A stretch of DNA of 64,000 nt from DATLGB01 sp963726825. GTDB taxonomy: Bacteria > Actinomycetota > Thermoleophilia > Solirubrobacterales > Solirubrobacteraceae. The stretch lies in contig CAVSDT010000002.1 in the NCBI GenBank assembly GCA_963726825.1, positions 1,674,001 through 1,738,000 of the forward strand. Reading direction: 5' to 3'. Below, piece by piece: positions 57,826 through 64,000 of the stretch (its first letter is position 1; the number at the start of each line of letters is the position of its first letter). The notes beneath the pieces were generated by a model. That model was not told the origin of the DNA and ran no database searches. It worked only from the letters and a program-made list of their open reading frames with translations. Position numbers and translations under genes: made by a program.

Positions 57826-58156
57826 GTAGCAGGCCTGTAAGCCGGATCCTGTCGAGAGCAGCCATCCATCTGAGCGGCCAACCTGGACCTCGGCGGGCAG
57901 CCTCCAAGCGGTCCTGCTCGGCCTTGCACCAGGTGGGGTTTGCCTTGCGCGCCGCGTCACCGCGGCGCCGGTGCGCTCTTACCGCACCATTTCACCCTTG
58001 CCGGGCCACGCGAGCGTGGCCTTGGGCGGTGTCATTTCTGTGGCACTGTCCCGCGGGTTTCCCCGGGTCGGCGTTACCGACCACCTCGCCCTTCGGTGTC
58101 CGGACTTTCCTCGAAGCCCCCTTGCGACGGCCCCGCGGCTGCTCAGCCTGCGAACC
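57826..58156 (-). ncRNA. rnpB: RNase P RNA
   Basis: Catalytic RNA that trims the 5' ends of tRNAs. On the minus strand the conserved elements appear in order. The 5' P1 strand GCAGGC pairs with the 3' GCCTGC; CGAGGAAAGTCCGG follows; ACAGTGCCACAGAAA and the GGGTGAAATGGTGCGGTAAGAGCGCACC region come next; CAAACCCCACC and the 3' ACAGGATCCGGCTTAC block close it. At about 330 nt it is on the short side for the A-type architecture. The 5' end is placed from P1 and from a -10 hexamer 7-11 bases upstream; both ends are approximate. Confidence 0.93.
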
Positions 58157-58162
58157 GGACGG

Positions 58163-58172
58163 TAGCTAGGTT
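58163..58172. promoter_or_regulatory. Divergent -10 pair sharing one TA (rnpB / hbd)
   Basis: The minus-strand TAGCTA (58168-58163) is correctly spaced for rnpB. The plus-strand TAGGTT (58167-58172) faces the dehydrogenase gene, whose GTG is 32 bases on and preceded by GAGGAAGGG. Both hexamers share the TA at 58167-58168. Confidence 0.5.
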
Positions 58173-58204
58173 CCTGGCCCGAGTCGAGCGAGGAAGGGTC
58201 AAGC

Positions 58205-59053
58205 GTGCGCGTAGCGGTCATTGGTGGCGGTCTGATGGGATCGGGGATCGCGGAGGTCTGCATCCGAAGCGGTGTGGACACGACCGTGGTGGAGGACGGC
58301 GCCGAGCGCGTCGAGAAGACGAAGGGCGCCATCGAGGGCTCGCTGGACCGAGCCGTCCGGCGGGGCAAGCTCGCCGAGGACGACCGCAACGCCGCCGTGG
58401 AGCGCCTCGCGGTCACCGAGCGGCTGGAGGACATCGAGGGCGCCGACGCCGCCATCGAGGCGATCGTCGAGGACGAGGCCGCCAAGAAGGCGCTGTTCCG
58501 GCGCCTGGACGAGCTGCTGCCCGACGCGCAGTGGCTGGCGTCGAACACGTCGTCGGTGCCGATCATGAAGCTCGCCGGCGAGACGTCGCACCCGGGCCGC
58601 GTGCTCGGGCTGCACTTCTTCAACCCGGTCCCGGTGCTCAACCTGGTCGAGATCGTCAAGTCGATCATGACCACGCCCGAGACGCTCGAGTCCGCCCGGG
58701 CGTTCGCCCAGGACACCTTGGGCAAGACGCCGATCTCCTCCCAGGACCGCGCCGGCTTCATCGTCAACGCGCTGCTGATCCCCTACATCGTCTCGGCGAT
58801 CCGCATGTTCGAGAGCGGCTTCGCCTCACGCGAGGACATCGACGAGGGCATGGTGCTCGGCTGCGCCCACCCGATGGGCCCCCTGCAGCTCGCCGACCTC
58901 ATCGGCCTCGACACGACGCTGGCGGTGTGCACGTCGCTCTACGAGGAGTTCCGCGACCCGGCGTCCGTCGCCCCCGCGTTGCTGAACCGGATGGTCGAGG
59001 CCGGGCTGCTCGGCCGCAAGTCCGGCCGCGGCTTCTACGACTACTCCTCCTAG
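58205..59053 (+). CDS. hbd: 3-hydroxybutyryl-CoA dehydrogenase
   Basis: NAD(P)-dependent interconversion of acetoacetyl-CoA and 3-hydroxybutyryl-CoA. The 282 residues have the Rossmann loop VAVIGGGLMGSGIAEV, the SNTSSVPIMKLAG segment, the catalytic His-Glu pair in GLHFFNPVPVLNLVEIV, and DRAGFIVNALLIPY, which are standard for the stand-alone HBDH family. The GTG start is supported by a GAGGAAGGG ribosome site. It could supply crotonyl-CoA precursors to the ethylmalonyl-CoA pathway or serve butyrate/PHB metabolism. Confidence 0.93.
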   Translation: MRVAVIGGGLMGSGIAEVCIRSGVDTTVVEDGAERVEKTKGAIEGSLDRAVRRGKLAEDDRNAAVERLAVTERLEDIEGADAAIEAIVEDEAAKKALFRRLDELLPDAQWLASNTSSVPIMKLAGETSHPGRVLGLHFFNPVPVLNLVEIVKSIMTTPETLESARAFAQDTLGKTPISSQDRAGFIVNALLIPYIVSAIRMFESGFASREDIDEGMVLGCAHPMGPLQLADLIGLDTTLAVCTSLYEEFRDPASVAPALLNRMVEAGLLGRKSGRGFYDYSS

Positions 59054-59069
59054 ACCGACCGCGGCGGAC

Positions 59070-59426
59070 CTACTCGAACCCCGTGCCGCAGTCGTCGCAG
59101 CGCCCGGCGCCTGCGGCGCCCGCGGCGGTCGGCCGCGGCCGCACGGCACCGCCGCAGAACAGACACGTGGCCTGACGGCCCGACGCGACGGTCGCGAACA
59201 GGTCGCCGACGACGGTGTCCAGCGTGCGGACGGGCGCGGCCACGGGGGCGGGCCGCAGCCGCGCCGCCGGGGCCACGCCGGCAAGGGGCGTGGGCGCAAC
59301 GGCGGCGAGGGCGGCCGGCGCCGACTCCGGCGCGACGGGCACGGCCACCGCGCCGTCGGGCACGGCGAACAGCCGCGGCTGACGGCGCCCTGTGCGCGTC
59401 TCGTGATCGAGCGCGAGGGCGCCCAT
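59070..59426 (-). CDS. Zinc-ribbon hypothetical protein coupled to lexA
   Basis: A 118-residue protein with a basic N-terminus, a long Ala/Pro-rich disordered middle and a C-terminal zinc ribbon formed by CLFC and CDDC pairs about 21 residues apart. No catalytic region is visible. The ATG overlaps the lexA stop (TGATG), so it is made with LexA and is therefore SOS-inducible from the same promoter. It may be a small DNA- or protein-binding accessory. I do not recognise a named family. Confidence 0.78.
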   Translation of the reverse strand: MGALALDHETRTGRRQPRLFAVPDGAVAVPVAPESAPAALAAVAPTPLAGVAPAARLRPAPVAAPVRTLDTVVGDLFATVASGRQATCLFCGGAVRPRPTAAGAAGAGRCDDCGTGFE

Positions 59427-60064
59427 CAGGCCACCTGCCGGAAGACGCCGACGACCCGTCCGAGCACCTGCACCTCGCGCGAGCGAATCGGCTCCATCGT
59501 CACGTTCTCGGGCTGCAGGCGGATGTGGTCGTCCTCCTTGAAGAAGCGCTTGACCGTCGCCTCCTCCCCCACGAGCGCGACGATGATCTCCCCGTCGACC
59601 GCGGTGTCCTGTGGCTTCACGACCACGTAGTCGTCCGGGAGGATGCCCGCGTCCTTCATCGAGTCGCCCCGGATGCGCAGCACGTACTGCCCGTCGGCGC
59701 CTCCGGCCAGCGGCGGCACCTCGACGTACTCCTCGATGTTCTCCTCCGCGAGGATCGGCTGGCCGGCGGCGACGTTGCCGACGATCGGCAGCCCCGTGCC
59801 GCCCACGACGGAGCGGATCGCGTCCGACGCCGCGGCCGCCGCGCGGTCGAGCAGCTCGATGGCCCGTGGCTTCGACGGGTCCCGCCGCAGCAGGCCGGCC
59901 TTCTCGAGGTTCGCCAGGTGGGCATGCACCGTCGAGGACGACGCCAGCCCCACCGCCTTGCCGATGTCGCGCACCGTCGGCGGATAGCCGTACTTCGCCG
60001 AGTACTTGCGGATGAAGTCGTAGATCTCCTGCTGGCGCTTCGTCAGCTCTTTGCCGATGTCCAT
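59426..60064 (-). CDS. lexA: LexA repressor
   Basis: SOS repressor, self-cleaving protease. The 212 residues have the N-terminal winged helix (TKRQQEIYDFIRKY ... TVRDIGKAVGLASSSTVHAHLANLEKAGLL) and the S24 protease domain. The scissile bond is Ala100-Gly101 in VAAGQP, the nucleophile is Ser135 in GDSM and the general base is Lys172 in ATVKRF. The ATG at 60064 has a GGGAAGG ribosome site; an in-frame ATG at 60100 has none and overlaps the operator side. A perfect LexA box lies 30 bases upstream, so it is autoregulated. Confidence 0.96.
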   Translation of the reverse strand: MDIGKELTKRQQEIYDFIRKYSAKYGYPPTVRDIGKAVGLASSSTVHAHLANLEKAGLLRRDPSKPRAIELLDRAAAAASDAIRSVVGGTGLPIVGNVAAGQPILAEENIEEYVEVPPLAGGADGQYVLRIRGDSMKDAGILPDDYVVVKPQDTAVDGEIIVALVGEEATVKRFFKEDDHIRLQPENVTMEPIRSREVQVLGRVVGVFRQVA

Positions 60065-60093
60065 CGGGCTCGCACCTTCCCTGATCTTTGAGT

Positions 60094-60107
60094 CGAACAC
60101 TTGTTCG
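60094..60107. promoter_or_regulatory. LexA box of lexA (perfect)
   Basis: CGAACACTTGTTCG. It follows directly after a minus-strand -10 hexamer TAGCTT (60115-60110), so a bound repressor would block the transcription start. Confidence 0.92.
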
Positions 60108-60109
60108 CA

Positions 60110-60115
60110 AAGCTA
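60110..60115 (-). promoter_or_regulatory. -10 hexamer TAGCTT of lexA
   Basis: Located 2 bases upstream of the LexA box on the minus strand. The transcription start would fall in the box, about 40 bases before the lexA ATG. Unlike many neighbours this mRNA has a leader with a ribosome site. Confidence 0.6.
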
Positions 60116-60143
60116 GCGGGCCCGTCAGACGGAAGCAAGGCGC

Positions 60144-60149
60144 TAGGCT
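60144..60149 (+). promoter_or_regulatory. -10 hexamer TAGGCT of tRNA-Leu
   Basis: Ends 12 bases before the tRNA acceptor stem, the same spacing as TATGAT before the tRNA at 652. Confidence 0.5.
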
Positions 60150-60161
60150 CCCGGTCGCCGC

Positions 60162-60245
60162 GCGGCCGTGGCGGAATTGGTAGACGCGCAGCGTTGAGGG
60201 CGCTGTGGGCGAAAGCTCGTGGTGGTTCGAGTCCACTCGGCCGCA
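60162..60245 (+). tRNA. tRNA-Leu(GAG)
   Basis: Class II cloverleaf of 84 nt. The acceptor is GCGGCCG/CGGCCGC, the anticodon stem CAGCG/CGCTG with loop TTGAGGG gives anticodon GAG at 60196-60198, the variable arm is long (TGGGCGAAAGCTCG), the T-loop is TTCGAGT and the discriminator is A. CCA is not encoded. It is a normal tRNA-Leu and contrasts with the class I molecule at 652. Confidence 0.95.
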
Positions 60246-60252
60246 TCGGTTT

Positions 60253-60280
60253 CGACGGCCCCCGGGAACGGGGGCCGTCG
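60253..60280 (+). terminator. Terminator after tRNA-Leu
   Basis: 11-bp stem (CGACGGCCCCC/GGGGGCCGTCG) with a 6-base loop, 8 bases after the tRNA. No U-tract of length, but GTGCGTTTG follows. Confidence 0.7.
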
Positions 60281-60368
60281 TGCGTTTGCGACACCAAGCG
60301 GTCCGGTCACTGACGCTGTGTCAGCACGGCGTGTCGATTCCGTTCCGAGCCCCCGCCGGCCGGGGTAC

Positions 60369-60392
60369 GCCGACTCAAGACGGGAAGTCGGC
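60369..60392 (+). other. Hairpin in the leader of the gene at 60414
   Basis: A 7-bp stem (GCCGACT/AGTCGGC) with a 10-base loop, ending 9 bases before the GGAGGG ribosome site. No known riboswitch consensus was recognised in the 130-base leader. Confidence 0.4.
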
Positions 60393-60413
60393 GATCCACG
60401 GGAGGGACTCCGA

Positions 60414-60932
60414 ATGCATCTCGCAGACGACCAGGAACCGGCCACGGCCGAGATCGGTGTGGCCACGGGCTCGAAGCGCCGAGGGACGTTCGCCTTCACG
60501 GCGCAGCATCAGCTCCTCGCGGCACTCGGGCGGGAGACGTACGCCTTCATGTGCCTGCGCTGGGAGGCGCTGTGGCTCTACGGCGAGCTGACGGCCGCCG
60601 GCGACCAGGAGGCTCGGCGGCTCGGGCGTTGCAGTGCGGGTGTGGTGGCGCTGCGTCTGCAGACGGCCGTGGCCGAGGTCCCCCTCGCCGAGCCGGTGCG
60701 CGAGGAGCTGCTCGCCTGGGTGAACGCCTTCGCGGCCGGCTGCGAGTTGCACGAGGACGTGCTGCGCGCCCATCCCGACGCGGACTGCCTGTGGTCGCTG
60801 CCGGCCGACGCGCCCGATCGGCTCACGCTCGCCGACCGCCCGGACGACCTGCTCGGCTACGCGCACCGCTTCGAGGCCATCGCGCTCGAGGGCGCGAACC
60901 TGCGGCGCCTCGTCTCCTCGGCCGCCGCCTAG
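60414..60932 (+). CDS. Hypothetical protein, all-helical
   Basis: A 172-residue soluble protein with no recognised family. After a short acidic and basic N-terminus, the bulk is helical with many Leu and Ala residues (FTAQHQLLAALGRETYAFMCL, RLGRCSAGVVALRLQTAVAEV and others), an acidic overall charge and four cysteines scattered. GGGAGGGAC gives a strong ribosome site before the ATG at 60414, which rules out longer frames running back into the tRNA. It overlaps the convergent LysR gene by four bases. Confidence 0.75.
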   Translation: MHLADDQEPATAEIGVATGSKRRGTFAFTAQHQLLAALGRETYAFMCLRWEALWLYGELTAAGDQEARRLGRCSAGVVALRLQTAVAEVPLAEPVREELLAWVNAFAAGCELHEDVLRAHPDADCLWSLPADAPDRLTLADRPDDLLGYAHRFEAIALEGANLRRLVSSAAA

Positions 60933-61867
60933 GAGGCCAGGGCCAGCGCGCGCCGATCGCCCGCGAAGCCGCGGCCGACGTCGACGAGCACCTCGAGCAT
61001 CGCCGCGACGGCGGGCGAGCGGTACCCGCCTGCGAGCGTCCCGGCGGTGATCAGGCGGCTGAACGGCGCCGGCGCGATCGAGCGGATCACGACGTCGTCT
61101 CGCACCGTGATGAGCGCGAGGTCGGGGATGAAGCACACGCCCATGCCCGCGGCGACGAACCCCTGGTTGGCCAGGTAGTCGTCGGTGTGGAAGGAGACCT
61201 CGGGCTCGAAGCCCGCCTCACGGCAGGCGCGGTGGAAGATCTGGTTGTCCGGGCAGGAGGAGCCGTCGGCGCCGAAGACCCACTTCTCCCCCGCGAGGTC
61301 GCCGAGTCGCAGGTGCGGGCGGTGGGCGTGCGGGTGGTCGACGGGAAGGCAGACGAACATCGGGTCGTCGAGCACGACGACGCGGTCGATGCCGTCCTCC
61401 GGCGCCGGGTCCCACGGCTTCTCGATCAGCAGCGCGACGTCGATCTCCCCCGCGCGCAGGCCGTCCAGCGCCTCGGGGCGCTCGACGGGGCACAGGGACA
61501 GGTCGACATCCGGGTAGGCGGCGCGGAAGGCCGCGATCGCCCGTGGCATGATCGTCGCGCCGCCCGACGCGAACGAGCCGATCCGGATGCGGCCCCCGCG
61601 GATGCCGGCGATGGCCTCGAGCTCGGCCTCGGCGTCGGCGAGCCGGGCGAGGATGACCTCCGTGTGGCGGACGAGCGCACTGCCGCCCTCGGTGAGGCGG
61701 ACGCCACGCGCGGAGCGCTCGACGAGCCTGGTCCCCGCCTCGCGTTCGAGCGCGGCGATCTGCTGGGAGACGGCGGACTGCGTGAAGTGCAGCGCGTCGG
61801 CGGCCGCGGAGAAGGACCCCCGCGCGGCGACCTCGCGGAGCACCCGGAGACGACGGACGTCGAGCAT
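60929..61867 (-). CDS. LysR-family transcriptional regulator
   Basis: A 312-residue regulator with the N-terminal LTTR winged helix (LRVLREVAARGSFSAAADALHFTQSAVSQQIAALEREAGTRL, described as one block) and a two-lobed ligand domain containing LCPVERPEALDGLRAGEIDVALLIEKPW and GMGVCFIPDLALI. The inducer is unknown. The ATG at 61867 lies 8 bases after TATAAG; a GTG one codon further upstream is the alternative. It is divergent from the small acetyltransferase-like gene and near the tyrosine-degradation gene hpd, which it may control. Confidence 0.92.
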   Translation of the reverse strand: MLDVRRLRVLREVAARGSFSAAADALHFTQSAVSQQIAALEREAGTRLVERSARGVRLTEGGSALVRHTEVILARLADAEAELEAIAGIRGGRIRIGSFASGGATIMPRAIAAFRAAYPDVDLSLCPVERPEALDGLRAGEIDVALLIEKPWDPAPEDGIDRVVVLDDPMFVCLPVDHPHAHRPHLRLGDLAGEKWVFGADGSSCPDNQIFHRACREAGFEPEVSFHTDDYLANQGFVAAGMGVCFIPDLALITVRDDVVIRSIAPAPFSRLITAGTLAGGYRSPAVAAMLEVLVDVGRGFAGDRRALALAS

Positions 61868-61875
61868 CACCCCAG

Positions 61876-61881
61876 CTTATA
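61876..61881 (-). promoter_or_regulatory. -10 hexamer TATAAG, leaderless LysR gene
   Basis: The minus-strand TATAAG ends 8 bases before the ATG of the LysR gene. The sixth base is G and not T. Confidence 0.4.
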
Positions 61882-61920
61882 CCCAACCCGAGCGGATGTC
61901 ATTTGTGCTTACGGCCCTGC

Positions 61921-61937
61921 GGGGGAACACTTCCCCC
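61921..61937 (+). promoter_or_regulatory. Hairpin that would hide the ribosome site
   Basis: GGGGGAA-CAC-TTCCCCC forms a 7-bp stem with a 3-base loop directly before the ATG at 61938. Its left arm is the only Shine-Dalgarno-like sequence, so folding should repress translation. Confidence 0.6.
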
Positions 61938-62213
61938 ATGACCTCCTTCACCATCCGCCCCGCCACCGCCACCGACGAGCCCCGCCTGCGCCGCCTCGCC
62001 GCCCTCGACTCCCAGGCCCTCCCCCACGGCGAGCTGCTCGTCGGCGTCGTCGCCGGCGAGATCCAGGCGGCCTACGACCCCGCCAGCCGCCGCGCCGTCG
62101 CCAACCCGTTCGTCCGCACCGCCGAGCTCGTCGAGGTGCTGGCGGTTGCTGAGGAGCGCCCCGCCGCGCGGCAGACCTCGATCCGCGCGGCCCGGGGGCT
62201 CGCGCTCACCTGA
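61938..62213 (+). CDS. Short GNAT-like protein
   Basis: A 91-residue protein whose start (TSFTIRPATATDEPRLRRLAALDS) matches the first strand and helix of GNAT acetyltransferases, followed by a strand (LLVGVVAGEIQAAYDP) that resembles the second part of that fold. The acetyl-CoA-binding loop (Q/R-x-x-G-x-G/A) and the C-terminal half are missing. It is either a truncated remnant or a stand-alone N-terminal fragment that occurs by itself. The hairpin before the ATG suggests translational control. Confidence 0.75.
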   Translation: MTSFTIRPATATDEPRLRRLAALDSQALPHGELLVGVVAGEIQAAYDPASRRAVANPFVRTAELVEVLAVAEERPAARQTSIRAARGLALT

Positions 62214-62267
62214 CCCCTGCCGCGCCCGGACCGGTCCCGGCACGGCCGCGATCGCCATCATGGGGCC

Positions 62268-63389
62268 ATGAGCACCCGCGCCGTCGCCGATCCCCCCGAG
62301 CGCGCGAAGGACCCCATGCCGCTGCTGGGCATCGACCACCTCGAGCTCTACGTCGGCAACGCCGCCCAGGCCGCCTTCTTCCTCCGCCGCGCGTTCGGCT
62401 TCCGCCGCGTCGCCTACGCCGGGCTCGAGACCGGCGTCCGCGACCGCGTCTCGCACGTGCTGCGCCAGGGACGCATCACCCTCGTCGTCACGGGCGCGCT
62501 CCACTCGGACTCCCCCATCGCCGCCCATCACCATCGCCACGGGGACGGGATCAAGGTGATCGCGCTGTCGGTCCCCGATGCGGCGCACGCCTACGCCCAC
62601 GCGATCGCCCAGGGCGCGACCGGCATCGCGACGCCGCAGGAGACCGAGGACGAGCACGGCCGCGTCACGGTCGCGTCGATCGCCGCCTACGGGGACACGG
62701 TGCACACCTTCGTCGAGCGCGCCGACTACGCCGGCGCCTTCCTTCCCGGCTACGCCCCGCGGGAGGACGACGCCCCCGACGCGGGCCTGCTGACGCTCGA
62801 CCACGTCGTCGGCAACGTCGAGCTCGGCCGCATGGACGAGTGGGTCGGCTTCTACGAGCGCGTCTTCGGCATGACGGAGATGAACCGCTTCTCCGACGAG
62901 GACATCTCGACGGAGTACTCCGCCCTCATGTCGAAGGTCGTCTCGGACGGGTCGGGGCGGGTGAAGTTCCCCATCAACGAGCCCGCCGAGGGCAAGCGCA
63001 AGTCCCAGATCGACGAGTACATCGACTACTACGAGGGTGCCGGCGCGCAGCACCTGGCGGTCACCACGCGCGACATCGTCGGCACCGTGGAGGCGCTGCA
63101 GGCGCGCGGCGTCGAGTTCCTGCGCACCCCCGAGTCCTACTACGACGAGGCACCCGAGCGGGTGGGCGAGATCGCCGAGGACTTCGCGGACCTGCGTCGG
63201 CTGGGGATCCTGGTCGACCGCGACGACGAGGGCTACCTGCTGCAGATCTTCACCACGCCGATCGGCGACCGGCCGACCGTCTTCTTCGAGGTGATCGAGC
63301 GACACGGCGCGCGCGGCTTCGGGGACGGGAACTTCAAGGCGCTGTTCGAGGCGATCGAGCGCGAGCAGTCCAGGCGCGGCAACCTCTGA
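62268..63389 (+). CDS. hpd: 4-hydroxyphenylpyruvate dioxygenase
   Basis: Fe(II) enzyme converting 4-hydroxyphenylpyruvate to homogentisate in tyrosine degradation. The 373 residues contain two vicinal-oxygen-chelate domains: the N-terminal GIDHLELYVGNAAQAAFFLRRAFGF and the catalytic LTLDHVVGNVELGRMDEWVGFYERVFGM with the first His ligand, a second His in GAQHLAVTTRDI and the Glu ligand in VFFEVIER. The C-terminal helix GNFKALFEAIEREQ is typical for HPPD. The ATG at 62268 gives a slightly long N-terminus; a second in-frame ATG lies 16 codons on. A dehydrogenase gene follows 25 bases later. Confidence 0.95.
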   Translation: MSTRAVADPPERAKDPMPLLGIDHLELYVGNAAQAAFFLRRAFGFRRVAYAGLETGVRDRVSHVLRQGRITLVVTGALHSDSPIAAHHHRHGDGIKVIALSVPDAAHAYAHAIAQGATGIATPQETEDEHGRVTVASIAAYGDTVHTFVERADYAGAFLPGYAPREDDAPDAGLLTLDHVVGNVELGRMDEWVGFYERVFGMTEMNRFSDEDISTEYSALMSKVVSDGSGRVKFPINEPAEGKRKSQIDEYIDYYEGAGAQHLAVTTRDIVGTVEALQARGVEFLRTPESYYDEAPERVGEIAEDFADLRRLGILVDRDDEGYLLQIFTTPIGDRPTVFFEVIERHGARGFGDGNFKALFEAIEREQSRRGNL

Positions 63390-63414
63390 CCTCTGGCTCG
63401 GTACGGTCACGGGC

Positions 63415-64000
63415 ATGGATGGCTTCGACTGGCACGACGGCGACCGGGCGGTCTTCTTCGGCCGCGGGCGCGTGGCCGAGGCGGAGGACCTGCTCGGCGG
63501 CCACGGCTTCACGCTGCTGACGACCCCGCGCGCGCTGCGCGGGCTCCCCCGGGTCGCGGAGGCGGCGCAGACGGTGATCGACGTCCCGCCGGGCAACGTC
63601 GACGCCCTCGCGGCGCAGATCCTCTCCGACGGGGTCGAGGGCGACCGGATCGTGGGGCTGGGCGGGGGCCGGGTCATCGACGTGGCCAAGGCGGTCGCGG
63701 CGGCGCTGCGCATCGACCGGCGCGAGGTGCGGGCGATGGCGATCCCGACGACGCTGTCGGGTGCCGAGATGACCTGGGTGCACCGCCACGCCGAGGGCAT
63801 CCCCGGCGACACGCCGCGGCAGCGGCCGTCCGTGGTCATCAACGACCCGGCGCTGTCGGCGTCCCAGCCCGAGCACGAGCTCGCGGCCTCCAGCCTCAAC
63901 GCGCTCGGCCACGTCGCCGAGGCGCAGGTGACCACCCGCGCGAACCCCGTCGCGACGCTGACCGCCCTCGAGGCCGCCCGCCGGATCGCTCGTGGCTGGG
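63415..64000 (+). CDS. Iron-containing alcohol dehydrogenase family, 3' end missing
   Basis: The first 195 residues of a group III (Fe-ADH/maleylacetate reductase) enzyme. Seen: VFFGRGRVAEAEDLL, the NAD-binding GLGGGRVIDVAKAVAA (GGGxxxDxAK), AIPTTLSGAEMTWVHRH and VINDPALSASQPEHELAASSLNALGHVAEA, where the first metal ligands should lie. The window ends before the remaining His ligands. The TTLSGAE pattern is close to maleylacetate reductases, which act in aromatic-ring breakdown and would fit the neighbouring hpd, but the exact substrate cannot be set from half a protein. Confidence 0.87.
   Translation, partial: MDGFDWHDGDRAVFFGRGRVAEAEDLLGGHGFTLLTTPRALRGLPRVAEAAQTVIDVPPGNVDALAAQILSDGVEGDRIVGLGGGRVIDVAKAVAAALRIDRREVRAMAIPTTLSGAEMTWVHRHAEGIPGDTPRQRPSVVINDPALSASQPEHELAASSLNALGHVAEAQVTTRANPVATLTALEAARRIARGW

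Noticed and set aside
60162..60245. tRNA-Leu as an integration site for a mobile element
   Set aside because: No integrase, no direct repeat of the tRNA 3' end and no change in composition downstream.
60281..60413. Riboswitch in the leader before the gene at 60414
   Set aside because: Only a simple 7-bp hairpin is visible; none of the riboswitch core motifs I know could be matched.
61899..63935. 678-codon minus-strand frame opposite hpd and the Fe-ADH gene
   Set aside because: Antisense to two genes with clear catalytic motifs; no recognisable domain.

Overview
The window is a GC-rich (about 72% by eye) bacterial chromosome segment, densely packed with GTG/TTG starts and many 4-base start/stop overlaps. 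Gene content points to an actinobacterium, most likely class Thermoleophilia (Solirubrobacterales-like). The evidence is a coenzyme F420 biosynthesis set, an ethylmalonyl-CoA pathway set resembling the ccr-meaA neighbourhood of actinomycetes, an actinobacterial-type SOS system (LexA boxes of the form CGAAC-N4-GTTCG, ImuB, DnaE2), and cell-surface proteins with Ig-like or RTX repeats. This placement is inferred from gene content only. No transposase, integrase, phage gene or CRISPR array was seen.

Layout. 1-12.5 kb: a tRNA-Leu cut by the window edge, a small membrane protein, an unusual class I tRNA with a CAA anticodon, then lipid/CoA metabolism (acyl-CoA ligase, acetoacetyl-CoA synthetase, enoyl-CoA hydratase) mixed with an amidase, a photolyase, an MFS exporter and a secreted protein. 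12.5-17.8 kb: the F420 block cofD - SDR - fbiC - cofC - cofE. 17.8-27.1 kb: an ECF sigma factor/membrane protein/HxlR unit, a PhoD-like phosphatase, an orphan substrate-binding lipoprotein, a small protein with a striking four-heptad palindrome upstream, YgfZ, an SOS-linked exonuclease/GIY-YIG fusion and CorA. 27.1-43.9 kb: ethylmalonyl-CoA pathway enzymes (ccr, meaA/ecm, meaB, a MaoC hydratase, two CitE-type lyases, a methylsuccinyl-CoA dehydrogenase candidate) with GTP-dependent PEP carboxykinase, Crp- and FadR-type regulators, ClpS and Fpg. 43.9-50.1 kb: threonine dehydratase, RidA, a DUF255 protein, glutamine synthetase, HxlR and a repeat protein. 50.3-60.1 kb: the SOS mutagenesis block dnaE2 - ppk2 - DUF6504-like - imuB, then a PadR regulator, RNase P RNA, 3-hydroxybutyryl-CoA dehydrogenase and lexA. 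60.1-64 kb: tRNA-Leu(GAG), a LysR regulator, 4-hydroxyphenylpyruvate dioxygenase and a truncated iron-alcohol dehydrogenase.

How the genes work together. Acetoacetyl-CoA synthetase and 3-hydroxybutyryl-CoA dehydrogenase feed crotonyl-CoA to Ccr. Ecm, Mcd, the MaoC hydratase and Mcl convert it to glyoxylate plus propionyl-CoA, and PEP carboxykinase provides the exit to gluconeogenesis. Three perfect LexA boxes (dnaE2, imuB, lexA) and one near-perfect box (exonuclease/GIY-YIG) tie repair genes into one regulon.

Regulatory architecture. Many genes have a TANNNT hexamer ending only 6-10 bases before the start codon, which implies leaderless mRNAs. Several divergent pairs appear to use back-to-back -10 hexamers that share one TA step. 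No gene-free stretch exceeds about 300 bases except the one holding RNase P RNA.
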